A stretch of 64,000 nucleotides of DNA from Nephromyces sp. MM_2019 (Eukaryota; Apicomplexa; Aconoidasida; Nephromycida), in assembly GCA_015657535.1 (NCBI GenBank), contig JADHZB010001616.1:1-64000 (forward strand). Reading direction: 5' to 3'. The stretch's first letter is position 1. Every line of letters begins with the position of its first letter. The notes beneath the pieces were generated by a model. The model did not search any database, was not told the origin of the DNA, and was given only the letters and a program-made list of their open reading frames with translations. Below, one piece after another: positions 1-11,600 of the stretch. Position numbers and translations under genes: made by a program.

Positions 1-3000
1 CTAAAATTCCCAGTAAAGCGTATATCTGCACGCACTGGGAAGGTATCAAACAGGAGGGAAGGGGGGGCAGGATTACCCCCCCCTCAACCCCCCCAATTGA
101 CTACCGTCCAGAGCATAAACTTGAATGAGTTTCTTGACCCTCTCATCATACAGAAGAATGCCCTCGATCTGAACATTAAGCTGATCAAGTGGAGGATGCT
201 GCCGGAGTTTCAACCTTCAAACATTCAGAGCTTGAAGTTTCTACTTATTGGAGCGGGTTCTTTAGGATGTAATGTAGCGCGAAATCTCGTTGCCTGGGGA
301 GTGAGGTAAGTAGCATTTCTTGGGAGGAGAGCTGGAGATTTTTTTGGGGTGTGTGTGTTGGTGGTGTATGGGTTAGAGGTTGGGAGATGGTGTGCATGTG
401 AGATGTTTGGTGATGACTTCTTTTGCAAGTTGAAGTCTGTATGCGCGAGATGTGCTGGTGCTTTGTTTTGGAGGTTGATGCCTGTGTGCGCGATATGTGT
501 GCTGATGACTTCTTTAGTAGGTAGAGGCCTCTTTGTGTGTGCGAGAGCTGTTGATAACACTTTATTGCAACGCTAAACGTATGCTCTTCAAAAACATGGG
601 GTCAGCATATCTTCTTATGCGTTACCCCTGTATGCATGATATCAATCGTCTATTTTTTCCATGCTCTGTTACGCTCTTCGAAGACTCCATTAACCCCTTG
701 TGTGTTCAGCTTGTGTGTGTTGCATCTTTGCGATTTAACAAGCTTCAGCTATGTAGTTTAGGTGGTTGAGCACCCTTGTAGGGTGTGCGTACACTTCCTG
801 CTTCCTTATCACTTCGCTACTTTCTCTCTTTCAGGCACATCAGTTTGGTTGACTGTGGAAGGGTGTCTTCATCAAACCCCAGTAGGCAGTCTCTATATAG
901 TTATGCGGATTCGCAGGAGAATGTGAGGGCTTAGTTTATCTAGCTGCTGTTCTGAATGTTTGGTTTGAAGGTGTTTGTATAGCTTGTGACAGGTGTGTGT
1001 GTATTCATCTAGTTGTGTGTGTGTATTTCGATATGTGTATTTGCTTGTGCTTTTTTACCTAGGTCGGTGTTTATGTGTATATTTTGTTCTCTGTGTGTGT
1101 GTATATACTCAGGGTCGCTTAGGAAGAATGAAGGTTGAAGCTGCGAAGCAGCGCTTGCAGGAAATTAGGCCCGATCTTGTGTGCAACGCGATTGAGATGG
1201 AAATACCCATGCCAGGTAGTCTAGCAGGCAGAAGCAACTCATACTTAATTGAATGAATTTGTTATGTATGTTGATATGTATGTTTATGCAGCCGTTTTGC
1301 TTGTCTATGTGTGTGGATTTTCATTTGTGTATCTGAAGTTGTATATTTATGGGTGCGTGTGTGTGTAAGTTTACGTTTGTGTGTAGGTAGTTTTGTGTTT
1401 GTTTGTCTGGAGTTTTACGCGTATTTTTAGTTCTAAAATTGTTTCTATGTCAAGTGTTTTAATTCCACGTGTGTAGTTCTGTGTGTGTGTGTGCAGTTCA
1501 GAACTATTGCATGTAGTTTTACACGTGTCTGTGTGGTTTTGCGATCGTGTGTGTGTCGTTTTACATGTGTGTGTCCGGTTTTAAACTTTTTTGTGTACTT
1601 TTACGCGTGTGTGTGCGTTCTTACCCTCTTGTATATGTGGTTTTGCGTATGTGTGTGTTCTTACACTTTTGTGTGTGCACTTTTTTACTTGTGTGTCCAA
1701 GTATGCACCAGTCTCCACTTCTAGTTATATCTATTTGATGTGATTACTGCTTTTAGATATGTGTGTAGGCAGAAATTCTCCCTTTTCTCCTCTTCTACAT
1801 TCACTAGATGATGCTACAAACATCTAGCCTCCTAATCGATGCATCTGAACTTGTCAGGTCATGCAAGATTTGGTACTTCATCCAGTCTTCTGGCACACGA
1901 TGTCGCTCGCCTTGAGGAGCTCATGCGCACACACAATGTAGTTTACTTACTGACAGATTCCCGAGAATCTCGCTGGCTGCCGAGCTTGTTATGTGCTGCT
2001 AAGTATGTTGTGTGTTGCTGTGGGTATGTCTGTTTGTGTTGGTATCTGCCTCTACATGTGTGTGTGCATGTTATATCAATATGTTTTTGTTGATTCCTAC
2101 ACACATTTTGTGTGTGTATATCACCATCTGCCTGTGTGTGCTTTTTTATCATTTAAATCGTCCAGCTTGTGCTTTCTTTTTGCATTAGCACACATACTTC
2201 TTTAGTATAAAGAAGCTTTCTCGTGTTTACTTTTTCCTAGTTTGCAGTTAAAGTATACATCTAGTCTCTCCTCTTCCCCCTCTATGCTTAGGAGCAAACT
2301 TTTCATGGAAGAATCGATGGCTTCTCATACTCTACCTCCTCTGTGTGTGACTGGAGCCGTCGGCTTCGACTCTTTTGTGGTGATGAGGCATGCTTATGCT
2401 GGCAATAATATGGCCTGCTATTTCTGTAATGATGTGACTGCCCCGTCTGACTCTATATCAAACAGGTAAACGAGAGGTAATGGTGTGTGTGTGGCTATTT
2501 TTAGGTATGTAGCGAGGTGTATGTGTTAAATTCTGCTTTGTGGCGAGTTGTGTGTGTGTAATTCTCCTAAAGCACCCCTAACTCGGTATGTTAAAACCCA
2601 TGCTACAACATTGGCAAGAGTTTGTCTGTTTTTGTTCCCGAAATGCGGTTTCTATGATAATTTAATGCTTTTAAAGTGTGTGCACATCTCTCTCAGAACT
2701 CTGGACCAGCAATGCACAGTTGTTAGACCTGGAATAGCTGAGCTTTGCAGTAGCCTTCTGGTAGAGCTGGTAGCTTCGCTGAGTCAACACCCGCTTGGTT
2801 TCGCTGCCTCTCATTCGTCAAAAGATGAGCATGTTATTGGAACAAAAGATGATTACTCCTGTCTTGGATCAGTTCCGCACACAATCAGAGGCTATTTATC
2901 AGGTTGTTTCACGAATGTTGTGAGTGTGTATGATTTACTGGTTTGTGTCTGCTAGTGTGTTTGTGCATTGTTGTTTGGTTGTTAGGGGGGGCATTTTATT

Positions 3001-4020
3001 GCTGTGTGTGTATGTGGGTGGGTGTGAGTTTATTGGTGTGTGCGGGTGGGTGGGTGTGGATGGGTGTGTTCACTAGTGTGCTAGAGTGTGTATGTGTGTG
3101 CTAGTGTGTTGGTGAGCATCCTAGTGTGCGTGCGCTGTTGTGTTGATGAGTGTGCTGCTGCGTGTGTGTGTGTGTGTCCTTGTTTTGTTTGTGTTTAGCT
3201 ATACATCTCTATCCATGTGAGACATCGCGTCTATACCATAGAATTTTTTTGTTTTAAAGCCATACTTTTGGTGTGCTACTAAACCATGTTGCACTCTTAA
3301 CCACTTGTGTCTTGTTTCACCGTGTGTGTTATTCCCTATGAAAGAAGTTTGATAGTGATTGCAGCGAAATATCCTTCATTTTTTTTTTCTAATTCAGAGT
3401 TTAAGCTGGTGAATGTGTATAGTGAAGCCTTTGACAGATGCATCTGCTGCTCCGATGCTGTTCTGGATGCTTATATTTCTGAAGGAGAAAACTTTATCAA
3501 GCGGGTTAGTCTTGAGGAGTGTTTTTCGCTGCAAAGCTGTTAGAGGTAGAGGAAATTTTGGATTCATTACTTTTTTCTAACTTTCCATAACTACGAATAT
3601 ATTCACACACGCACACACTCAGACACAAACACACACACCGAGCCTGAAGACCCTTTCACTAGCATCTTTTTAGTAGCACGAGGAATGCTCTCTTTACTTT
3701 TGGCATTTTTATTGTCTTTTGCGCTTATTTCGTATAGGATACTCATTCTCTTCTTTGATCTTATCTTTTTCTTTATTTAACCTTCATTTCCTTGGGTGAA
3801 TCAGCTGATTTGCTAAAACATGGACAGATGTAGTGGTAAATTGACCTTTAGATTTGGTTTCTATTAAACCCCCTTATTTTATTATACTAATTTCTGCTTA
3901 AAACTGTAGGTTATCCGTGATTCCTCCCTACTAGAAGATGTGTCGGGTTTGAAGCAAATAAAGGAATGCTCTCGAGAGGATGATGTGCTGGTTTTCTCGG
4001 ATATTTTAAGCAATTTTTGA
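1..4020 (+). CDS. ATG7: Autophagy-related E1-like enzyme ATG7, 3' part (partial)
   Basis: ATG7 activates ATG8 and ATG12 ubiquitin-like proteins by adenylation and thioester formation, then passes them to ATG3 or ATG10. Eight exons join in phase: 1-305, 835-922, 1113-1215, 1858-2002, 2292-2465, 2697-2902, 3398-3504 and 3910-4020 (TGA stop). Exon 1 carries the nucleotide-binding loop [13 protein letters not shown]. Exon 2 reads [19 protein letters not shown], the Asp/Asn/Arg adenylation motif. Exon 4 has [10 protein letters not shown]. Exon 5 has [11 protein letters not shown] and [13 protein letters not shown]. Exon 6 starts [12 protein letters not shown] with the expected catalytic Cys, then [10 protein letters not shown]. 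The C-terminus (SLLEDVSGL, then an acidic stretch) is of normal family length, so the ATG8/ATG3-recruiting tail looks intact. The reading frame is open to base 1, so the N-terminal domain lies outside the window. Introns are GT-rich. In apicomplexans this pathway lipidates ATG8 on the apicoplast; that role here is inference. Confidence 0.93.
2985..3190 (+). repeat. GT-rich low-complexity tract inside ATG7 intron 6
   Basis: This stretch consists almost wholly of tg, gtg and tgggtg steps, with several short perfect (gt)n runs such as the one near 3160-3178. It lies between ATG7 exons ending at 2902 and starting at 3398. A CA-rich stretch in the opposite sense (about 3603-3642) lies in the next intron. 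It looks like intronic microsatellite-like sequence; no function can be read from it. Confidence 0.8.
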
Positions 4021-5920
4021 AATTTTTTACCTCATTATTTGCTCCCAGAGAGCTGAATGATAGTTAAACCAATAATTTAGCAAGCGCACCATTGACGATA
4101 CGCAGTATAAGACTGCTGAAATTGAAACACCATGAGCCTTGGTGATTTTTTTAAAAGGTGCTTTTTCCCGATTTATTGGATTTACACTTAAACAGGGGTT
4201 GAGCAGCTTTTGGGTAACGTGGGTGCGGATTGCAGGTGGTGTGCCGACCGTTTCCCTCTGGAGCTTCTCTACATTGTTATTTCTGTAGCAATGTCGTCTC
4301 CTAGGGCTATACGATTATCAGCTTCGTTCCCAGTTTTTCTCTGGTGTTGCTGCACTTTCCGTTGAAATGTTATTGAGCTCCTACGGGAAAAAAGCTGCGT
4401 AGATACAATTTTTTCTTCTAATTTCAAGGCTGAAGACACCTTGCTACCAAGTACATAAGCTGATTTTACGCTGCAGTTTTCCCGCTAGATTAAGCAAGGC
4501 ATGTCTTTGAAATGCACAAACTTGAAATGCCCTGCCAAACTCAGTCACACATTTCCCCTGAATTTCACCGAAAACCTGCTATACAGGTACTTCCCTCGTA
4601 ATTCCCGTTATAATCCTCATTTCGCGCCCCAAATGGGCGGAGTAGTGCCAATATTCGGTCTCCACCAGCTTTTTGTCTTCGAGTGTGACACTCTAACACA
4701 TTTTGATAGTATACGATGCTATTTATGTGGAATATTAAGATATTAATACTATGTAAATCATGGGGCATACCTTACTGGACAGGCAAATTCCTTCTGCTGA
4801 AAACTTTACCCTGTAGGCCCCATGTCATTTTAGCGTAAATGAGAAGTACTTGTTGAGTAGTTAGGTCCGCTGATGATGTATAAATAGATATATCTCAAGT
4901 CTAAAAAAGGCGTTGGCTTGCAAAAAGCTTGCTCTTTCGATTCTGAACGTTGTTACCATGGCGAAGCCACCAATTTGCTAGCAGTTATTTGCACAAGTGG
5001 GGTCAGTACTTTAATTATATCCATCGTTGTCTTATACGCTTTAAATTTCAGACAGTATTAGTGAGATAGCTGCTGCAGAGGTTTTTGCGCTAATGGGCAA
5101 AAGTCGTAAGCTAAAGTATGACAAAATGATGTCTACTGCGTTAGATAGATTAATTTCACTAATATAGTAGAAAAAGGAATCCAATCGTTGACCTCATGGC
5201 TACAAGATTTCAAATCACCTATAATTTTTTTTGTAATACTACATTGAATAAAAAGAAACCCTCAATTCAGAAATATTAATTTTGATAGAATTAAATGATT
5301 AATAAGAGCTCTCAATCTTTCTTTTACAAAAATAACGGTAACCTGAGCTCACGGATCATCTGGAAGCGGTATCCACTTTTAATCTGATTTGTTTAATTCG
5401 TGAGTTGGTAAATTATAAATATTTATTCCAATAACCTCGAAATTACTCTTTTCCTGAACACCGTGTTATTATTCCTGTAGGCTTTTCATTTAGTTCTGAA
5501 GCAGAATGGTCTAAATTATTAAGTGCAGTATCTTTGGAATCTTGCATTTACATCTAGCAGTAACGTATTTTGCTAGTTATACGGTCTTCCTGTAGGAAAT
5601 ATGCTGCTACGGTCTCCTTATTGCGGCAACTAACCACGCATGGTCTTGCTGCGTAGAACTGCACTGTGCTTTTTTCTCATCGGATATATATTTTGATGAG
5701 CCTGTAACCTCTAGTCCTTATGCGAAGGCCTAAACTTCGTGTAATTATCTATTTAATCAGCAGCGACATAACTCAGCAGCTCAATACAAAGGTGAATAAT
5801 GGTTGAAATACACTTGATAGGGAGTGCAGATGAGGAGCACTTTGGTCTCAAGGCATTTATACAGCCTCTGACGATTAGATTGTATTCTCATGGATTCTTT
5901 GGATTTACCATCGGGAGTAG

Positions 5921-6130
5921 CATGCAAGCTGTCGTTATGCAGCTGCAGACAAATTCATGGCGCTATCACGCGACCAGCGACTTCACGCTATCAAACTGAG
6001 TAAGGCGGTATCGCGCGAGGTACCGCAAGGTTGCTCCACATCCTTCTTTGCTGCTAAAGTGACAGGTTCTGCTGATTATCAGCGAAACGGTGTCAGGAGT
6101 CATATGCCTGGGAAGCAGTTTACCTCTTAG
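5921..6130 (+). CDS. Unassigned short open frame, possible exon
   Basis: A 69-codon frame runs to a TAG at 6128-6130, with an internal ATG at 5957 that would give 57 residues (starting MALSRDQRLHAIKL). It is basic and rich in Ser, Ala and Gly, with no membrane segment. An acceptor-like tatgcag precedes it at about 5936-5942. I do not recognise the product. It may be a terminal exon, a small gene or chance in a GC-richer island. Confidence 0.2.
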   Translation, partial: HASCRYAAADKFMALSRDQRLHAIKLSKAVSREVPQGCSTSFFAAKVTGSADYQRNGVRSHMPGKQFTS

Positions 6131-6383
6131 GATACGGTTAACCCCGAGTTGGCAGTGCTACTCTCCGCTCCTCATGGTGTGCAAATCTATTTTTTTATCA
6201 AGTGGAAATATTTCTTCATTCCCGTGTAGTTTGGAACGATTTGGATAGGTTTCATTACGAGATTTAAACACTTTTTATAAAATTAAAACGCTAGCTTACG
6301 AATGATGTCTTTTTTATTTTTCGGTAAGGAGCCCGGCAGCTCTGAAACAGGGGGCCACTTCATCCTTATTTTAAACGAGCAGC

Positions 6384-6449
6384 AAAAAGCACCATTTTCA
6401 TCCTTGTTTGAAGGGTACTATAAAAAGCACCATTTTCATCCTTGTTTGA
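6384..6449. repeat. Tandem direct repeat, two copies, 38-bp period
   Basis: A 28-base unit (starting aaaaagcaccattttcatcc) occurs at 6384-6411 and again, without mismatch, at 6422-6449. A third copy was not seen. It sits just upstream of the GC-richer open island. This looks like a recent local duplication. Confidence 0.85.
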
Positions 6450-6896
6450 GTTGCCCATGAGATAGCTGGCATACTTTCCGCTAACCCGTATGTATCGCGA
6501 CAGCTTCTTCCCAGCAACAATGATCTAGGCCCATTCATTGACAGGCTACTGGTATCCGTTGCAAAAAATTTACCTTCTTTCAAGAATTCAGGCTTAGGCA
6601 AGCACAATATTTCACGTTTCATCCTTCGCCCACTTTTTTTGTGCTCATCTAGATATTATGCGGAAATCCCCGTCCTTCTTTCGAAACTCTCCGCCAGTGG
6701 AGAGCTCATACGTTTTCATACCTTGCATACATCTACCCCTCCTTGGCACGGTGCCTGGGTGCCTTTGGAGTTTTGTAATCAAATTTCTATGCAGTTGCAC
6801 CATCTCAAGAGAAATAGTCTTCGCGCCTTTCACGTGGATAAAGCGACCCATAGAGCAACTTGTAGAAGCCTCCTCCAAGGTCACCCAAGGGCCTAG
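6450..6896 (+). CDS. Unassigned 148-codon open frame, possible exon
   Basis: The frame is free of stops from just after the TGA at 6447-6449 to the TAG at 6894-6896, and has no suitable early ATG. It begins AHEIAGILSANPYVSRQLL and is mixed hydrophobic and basic, like a globular or helical-repeat exon. Two other frames are also open in part: plus 6658-6987 and minus 6645-7013 (122 codons from an ATG). With three open frames the true coding frame cannot be chosen by eye, and G+C-driven chance is possible. No family was recognised. Confidence 0.25.
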   Translation, partial: VAHEIAGILSANPYVSRQLLPSNNDLGPFIDRLLVSVAKNLPSFKNSGLGKHNISRFILRPLFLCSSRYYAEIPVLLSKLSASGELIRFHTLHTSTPPWHGAWVPLEFCNQISMQLHHLKRNSLRAFHVDKATHRATCRSLLQGHPRA

Positions 6897-7756
6897 GTAC
6901 CAGGAAAGTCCTTTGTACCTAGTTCGGTCAGATGTCCAGGAGCACTCGAATTCGTTTGGATCGAGACAAAGTGGAGTTAGTGCGTAGCATCCTTTGATGC
7001 AAGCTACTGGCATACAAGTTTAAATAGCTTCATAGGACAAATCCTGTAAAGGTGTGGTATTGCATTTAGTACAGCGCACATAGCTGTAAGCTACCTTCGC
7101 ACACTTTCCTATAGCCTATAGTGTGGTAAGCAAAACAGTTTTTTGAAAATATACCTTTGGTAAGGTTACTTTCTTGAAAAGTCCATATCCGATATTGCTG
7201 TACTCAGTACGTCCATGAGTAGCGCCGCCTTATGCTTTCTTCCCAACTCAATTTACCCCTGCTGTTTATACTATATCCGGCAAAATTACATCATCCATAG
7301 AGTTTGTAGTACACATGTCCGAATTACCTGCAGACTGACCACAAGTTTTCTGCTCAGAATTTTAGTTTACACATCTCAAGGGTCTCTAGCTTTGCATGTT
7401 TACCCTTCGTTATACTTCCCCTTGATGTAGAATTCAAAAAGGCTACCTTCACGGTGTTACGGCACTTGTGCCAGGTACTATCCAAGGAAAATGAGAAATC
7501 TTCGGACTGAGTGGCATCCCAGTGCACAAACTGGCCTACCCACCGGATCTCCCGGAGTACTCAGCTGGCGCTGGAGTGCCCCCAACAAGCGTGTCGAAAT
7601 GAGAGCTTTATGGGCTTTACATATGTAATTCTGCGGCGTATCAAAACGCCTTGCCATGATTTTCATCTTACTTTAATGAGAGCCATATTTGGCTGGAATC
7701 CACAAGGAGGAAAAGACTCCATTTTCTTTCCCCCAGCATTTGCTGGGAAGTAGACC

Positions 7757-8626
7757 ATGACAAATATCCTCTCTGGCTTACTACCAAGCATCGGAAGTCG
7801 GGGTTTGACAGGTGCTGGGTATTTTCATAACTCTCCCTCGTTTCCACATTCCTGTGTTCAACGCGCAATCCTTACCATCCGTCTAGTTTCCCCCCGGCGA
7901 GCTAAAACTCCCATTAGCTTTGCGCTGCAGAACGTAACCTGTACCTCTATGTTTCCCTCTCGTAGAAAAACCTTGCCGAATTCGTATTTCCCTTACTTGT
8001 TTCCTGCTAGCCTACGATTTCTCTACACTTCTTCATTCTTCCTTTCGTCATCCACGAAAGGGCCTGAAAACCAACCGAATGGAACAGTCAAGAAGAATAC
8101 GGGTAAGTCTGGTGGCTTCCCCCTCCTACGAGAACTCTACCTAACCTACAAAGCGTCCAAACCTGGAACGAAGTATCCCCCGGAGCCTTCCCCAAACAAG
8201 AAGCCTGCCCCCTCCGCAGAAGAACTAGCCAAGAGAGCGAAACGACAAGAGGAGCTTTGGAATACCCTTGTTCCGGAGAGGTCGATGGGTTTACGCAGCC
8301 CTATATTTTGGATATTACTGGTCCTAGTACTTTGCCTACATTTCTACAATAATTGGAGAGATAAACAACGAAACGAGCAAATCAGTGAGGAGCAATTAAG
8401 GGAGATAGAGAGAAAGAAGAATGCAGATATGATACGCCGAACGAGGATGACTTCAACGAGTGCTTCCTTGAAGGTAGATGCTGAGGCAGAAGATTCTAAC
8501 TCGGTTAGTGAGTTGGAGAATTCAAAGCCTTTTGTGTTGATCACGAATAAATCGGAGGAATTTGGAGAAGCGTTTTCCACCTCCGAACGTGGGGAACGAG
8601 TGAATGAACAGAATGATTCTATTTAG
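7757..8626 (+). CDS. Hypothetical single-pass membrane protein, possibly mitochondrial
   Basis: An intronless 289-codon frame starts at an ATG (7757) and ends with TAG. The first ~110 residues are rich in Ser, Arg, Phe and Leu and almost lack acidic residues. This would fit a mitochondrial or other organellar presequence (an internal Met near residue 66 is an alternative start). A middle region has ELYLTYKASKPGTKYPPEP followed by a Lys/Ala/Pro-rich stretch. One hydrophobic segment, about residues 181-197 (PIFWILLVLVLCLHFYN), is followed by a charged, coiled-coil-prone region (residues ~200-230) and an acidic Ser-rich tail. I do not recognise the family. The length of the frame and its composition make it a likely real gene; the targeting call is inference. 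Confidence 0.65.
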   Translation: MTNILSGLLPSIGSRGLTGAGYFHNSPSFPHSCVQRAILTIRLVSPRRAKTPISFALQNVTCTSMFPSRRKTLPNSYFPYLFPASLRFLYTSSFFLSSSTKGPENQPNGTVKKNTGKSGGFPLLRELYLTYKASKPGTKYPPEPSPNKKPAPSAEELAKRAKRQEELWNTLVPERSMGLRSPIFWILLVLVLCLHFYNNWRDKQRNEQISEEQLREIERKKNADMIRRTRMTSTSASLKVDAEAEDSNSVSELENSKPFVLITNKSEEFGEAFSTSERGERVNEQNDSI

Positions 8627-11600
8627 ACTGCTAAATTTTGTAAAAGAAAAACATTTATGATTAGGGAGGCGTATTACGAAGCTTTAATGGGTAATCGATA
8701 TTATAACCCTCTGAAATTTCTATGCAAGAGGAGATTCTTTAATATCTCGCTCTAAGCAGGGTACTTATTAAGTTACTACCTTCCATCTGGTTATGTTTCA
8801 GAAACTGTGCAATACAAAGTGTAGCACAGAGAATATTTTTATTGTTTTGAAAGCTTGCATGCATATTACTTTCATATGGGGACTGCTATTATTTTTAACG
8901 TGACAAGGGATTAAAATGAAGTTGAAAAACATACATTTTGCTGGTACCTTGCTGAATGACGGCCCATGTAGATGCCTTTATACTACGAACCTTGCAAGCA
9001 TCTGCACAATGCTAAGATCGACAGGAACAGGAAGGTTGATTCAAATTTAATGAGAAGGCAAAAATTGCTTTATCCAGGACTTCCTGAGAGGCTTATCACA
9101 ATTAAATTAAACGACCAAGTTAAATTCTGTTGTAATTCGGGTTGAATAACTGATGGATCATATCAGATTAAGCTGAGGCTTCGACCATTTCGCTCTCTTT
9201 TCATTGCTCATCTTCCATCATAGTTTTCGACTGGCGACATGAAAGCCGGTTGTGTTTCATGCTTAATTACCTATTCGTGCAAGACATTTTTAAGTCTTGC
9301 GCGCCATTTTCCCATCAACGCATGTTATTTCTTCAAGGGGCTCCTTCTTGAGGTACTCTTCAAGTCATTCAGCTCAAAAAACTAATTGTTGCGGGGACCA
9401 GCTGAGTTTCTCGTCAGATGTAGGCTATACCACAAAGCTCCTCGATTTATTACAGGGGATCTTGATGAAGTATTCAGAGTTGTTTACATAATATATACTT
9501 CCTATGGATGAAGTCCAAATGCTTACTCCATCTAATATCAACCAATTGCACTTGATGGAGTCTAGCTGGTGTGTGTTTAATATGTGTAACCCGAGCATTT
9601 ACATTTTTTTCCCATTTTGTTTTCCTTGGCGTAGTTTACGCATCACTTTATTGCTCTTATGATACCTTTTATACTCTTCATATTTTTATGAAAGCTACCA
9701 ACGAGATATATCACCTACTGCGCCAAACTTCCGCAATCTAAGTAGCCTACTATAACTTCTGGAAAATATAAAATGCAGTGTTGTTCGTTGGGAACCTAGC
9801 CAGTACTCACCTGTTGTGGAACTTTCTATGTTAGTAAATATCTCTCACCAAAACAACCGAACAGGGTTGCCCTCCAACTTGTTCTTTCCACTATTTATGC
9901 TATAAAAATCTCATTTCTTCGTGTGACTTCATCTTAGTATTAGCTGGATCTGCACATACCCTGCCTGCAGGTGTTAGCAATTAAATCTAGGCTGCTTCCG
10001 GTGATTAATTTAAGTGCACATTGCAATTTGTGTATTTTGAGAAAGTTCAAGTATGATTCTAGGTGAGTAAATATTTTCGGATGAAAACTCCACTCCAAGA
10101 GTAGGTTATCTAAAGCAGGTGCAATTTCCAGCTCTTCCTAATATACACTTTTCCTTGGATGCTGTTTTCTTGTATAAGAACAACCATTTAGTTCACCGTT
10201 GATAGTGTCTCTTGCTGTCCAATAGCACACTCTTTTTTCTGGAATTTTTTCTTAGTCATTTTATCCCATTCTTCTAGTGTTTTTAGTGTAGCCAAGAAAA
10301 ACAGTTATCACGTAACTGGAGATATACTTAGCCCACAATGCACACCATTTTCCTACACTTGATTTTGCGCATCACAAAAAAAGGATATCTTCGTGTATTC
10401 TTTGTTATGTTACTCCTTAAGGGGCGACGTGTACAAGACAGCTGTGTTCCCCTGGACAAGTTGCAAGAAAATGAGGTGTTACGTTATACATTAATTTGCT
10501 GATGATCGCTCATTGCATGCATATTGCTGGAGCGGCATACATGCACAATATTGGCTAGCTAAATAGTGCTGCTTAGAGTGTGAAAATTCTCTTTCGATCA
10601 CTTGAAAGACGGTACTACTTGTTCATTTCAGGACTTGAGACCTTATCAAGTGAAAAAAATTAATAACTAACAAATCAGTTCATAGGCAAGCTTATATTTA
10701 ATTAAATTTCTATGCTTGCACCTGTATAACCGGAGTACGTCATACGCAACAAAATTTGTGAAGGTTGCATTTTGCTTCATCCCGCCAGGTATTTTACGCT
10801 TATTAGGAACTGCAAACGATACAGTGGCCGGCTGACGTGACGTGCGCACTCTCATTACACAATTTCAACATGAAAGTTTATTTTACTATAACTACAACTT
10901 TTTCCATTACACCTCCAAAGAAATTGCATACACTTTCATCGGGAACTCTATTTTAAGTTTCTTGCAATACTTGCTTTTTCTTGTGGCGGTGCTCCATCGC
11001 ATGGTTTACTATTTGGATTAGTAGCTCGTACCTACTTGACGACTTGGTCGTATCTTGAGACCGAAGTTAAATACCTAGTAGAACTGGTCAGTTTTGGTGC
11101 CTATACTGCGCCACATTGCAATGAGTGAAGTAACGTGAATACAAAAAGTATGGGGAAGCACAACCAATCTAAACTGCGTTTAGTACCGTTAGTTGCTTTT
11201 TTCTGCAGTTAGTTGCTATTGAAGCATAGAGTAGTAATGATAGCCTGCAGAATTATTGTGCCAGTTAAATACAGCCTACCTGAGAGATACGACCTAACAA
11301 AGAGCGGTAGTCAGCTCTAAGTGTGAAAATTCATGACTGAAAATACAAAGAACGCTAACTTGTATCAAAGGTATAGCAATGCGCACTATACCTTGAAAGG
11401 AGATTCCAGACGTAGCAGCATGAACGTAACTGCAAGCGCGTTGCCTTGTCACAAAATTCATAATTATGCAGTAGGAAGAAGTAAAAAAGTGCTACTGGGT
11501 TCCGGACTGTTAGCACTTGTACCCCATTACCCAAAAGGTATGTGTTAATACTATGCGCGGAAGAACTAACGGATGTTTCTCTATAAGATGGTAACTTGTA

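Larger units (their letters stand above)
4021..7756. other. Region without a firm gene; ATG7 3' flank and exon-like islands
   Basis: From 4021 to about 5790 the sequence is AT-rich and stop-rich on both strands, and I see no recognisable exon. Between 5790 and 7750 base composition rises in G+C and several overlapping open frames appear (listed separately at 5921-6130 and 6450-6896; a minus-strand frame is open at 6645-7013). None matches a family I know. The segment could hold exons of an unrecognised gene or a decayed one. Confidence 0.5.

Noticed and set aside
225..560. Minus-strand His/Pro/Thr-rich frame over ATG7 exon 1 and intron 1
   Set aside because: It is the complement of TG-rich intron sequence; the composition explains the openness.
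1485..2205. Plus-strand Cys/Val/Leu-rich frames in ATG7 introns
   Set aside because: They translate gtgtgt-rich intron sequence and conflict with the phase-consistent ATG7 exons.
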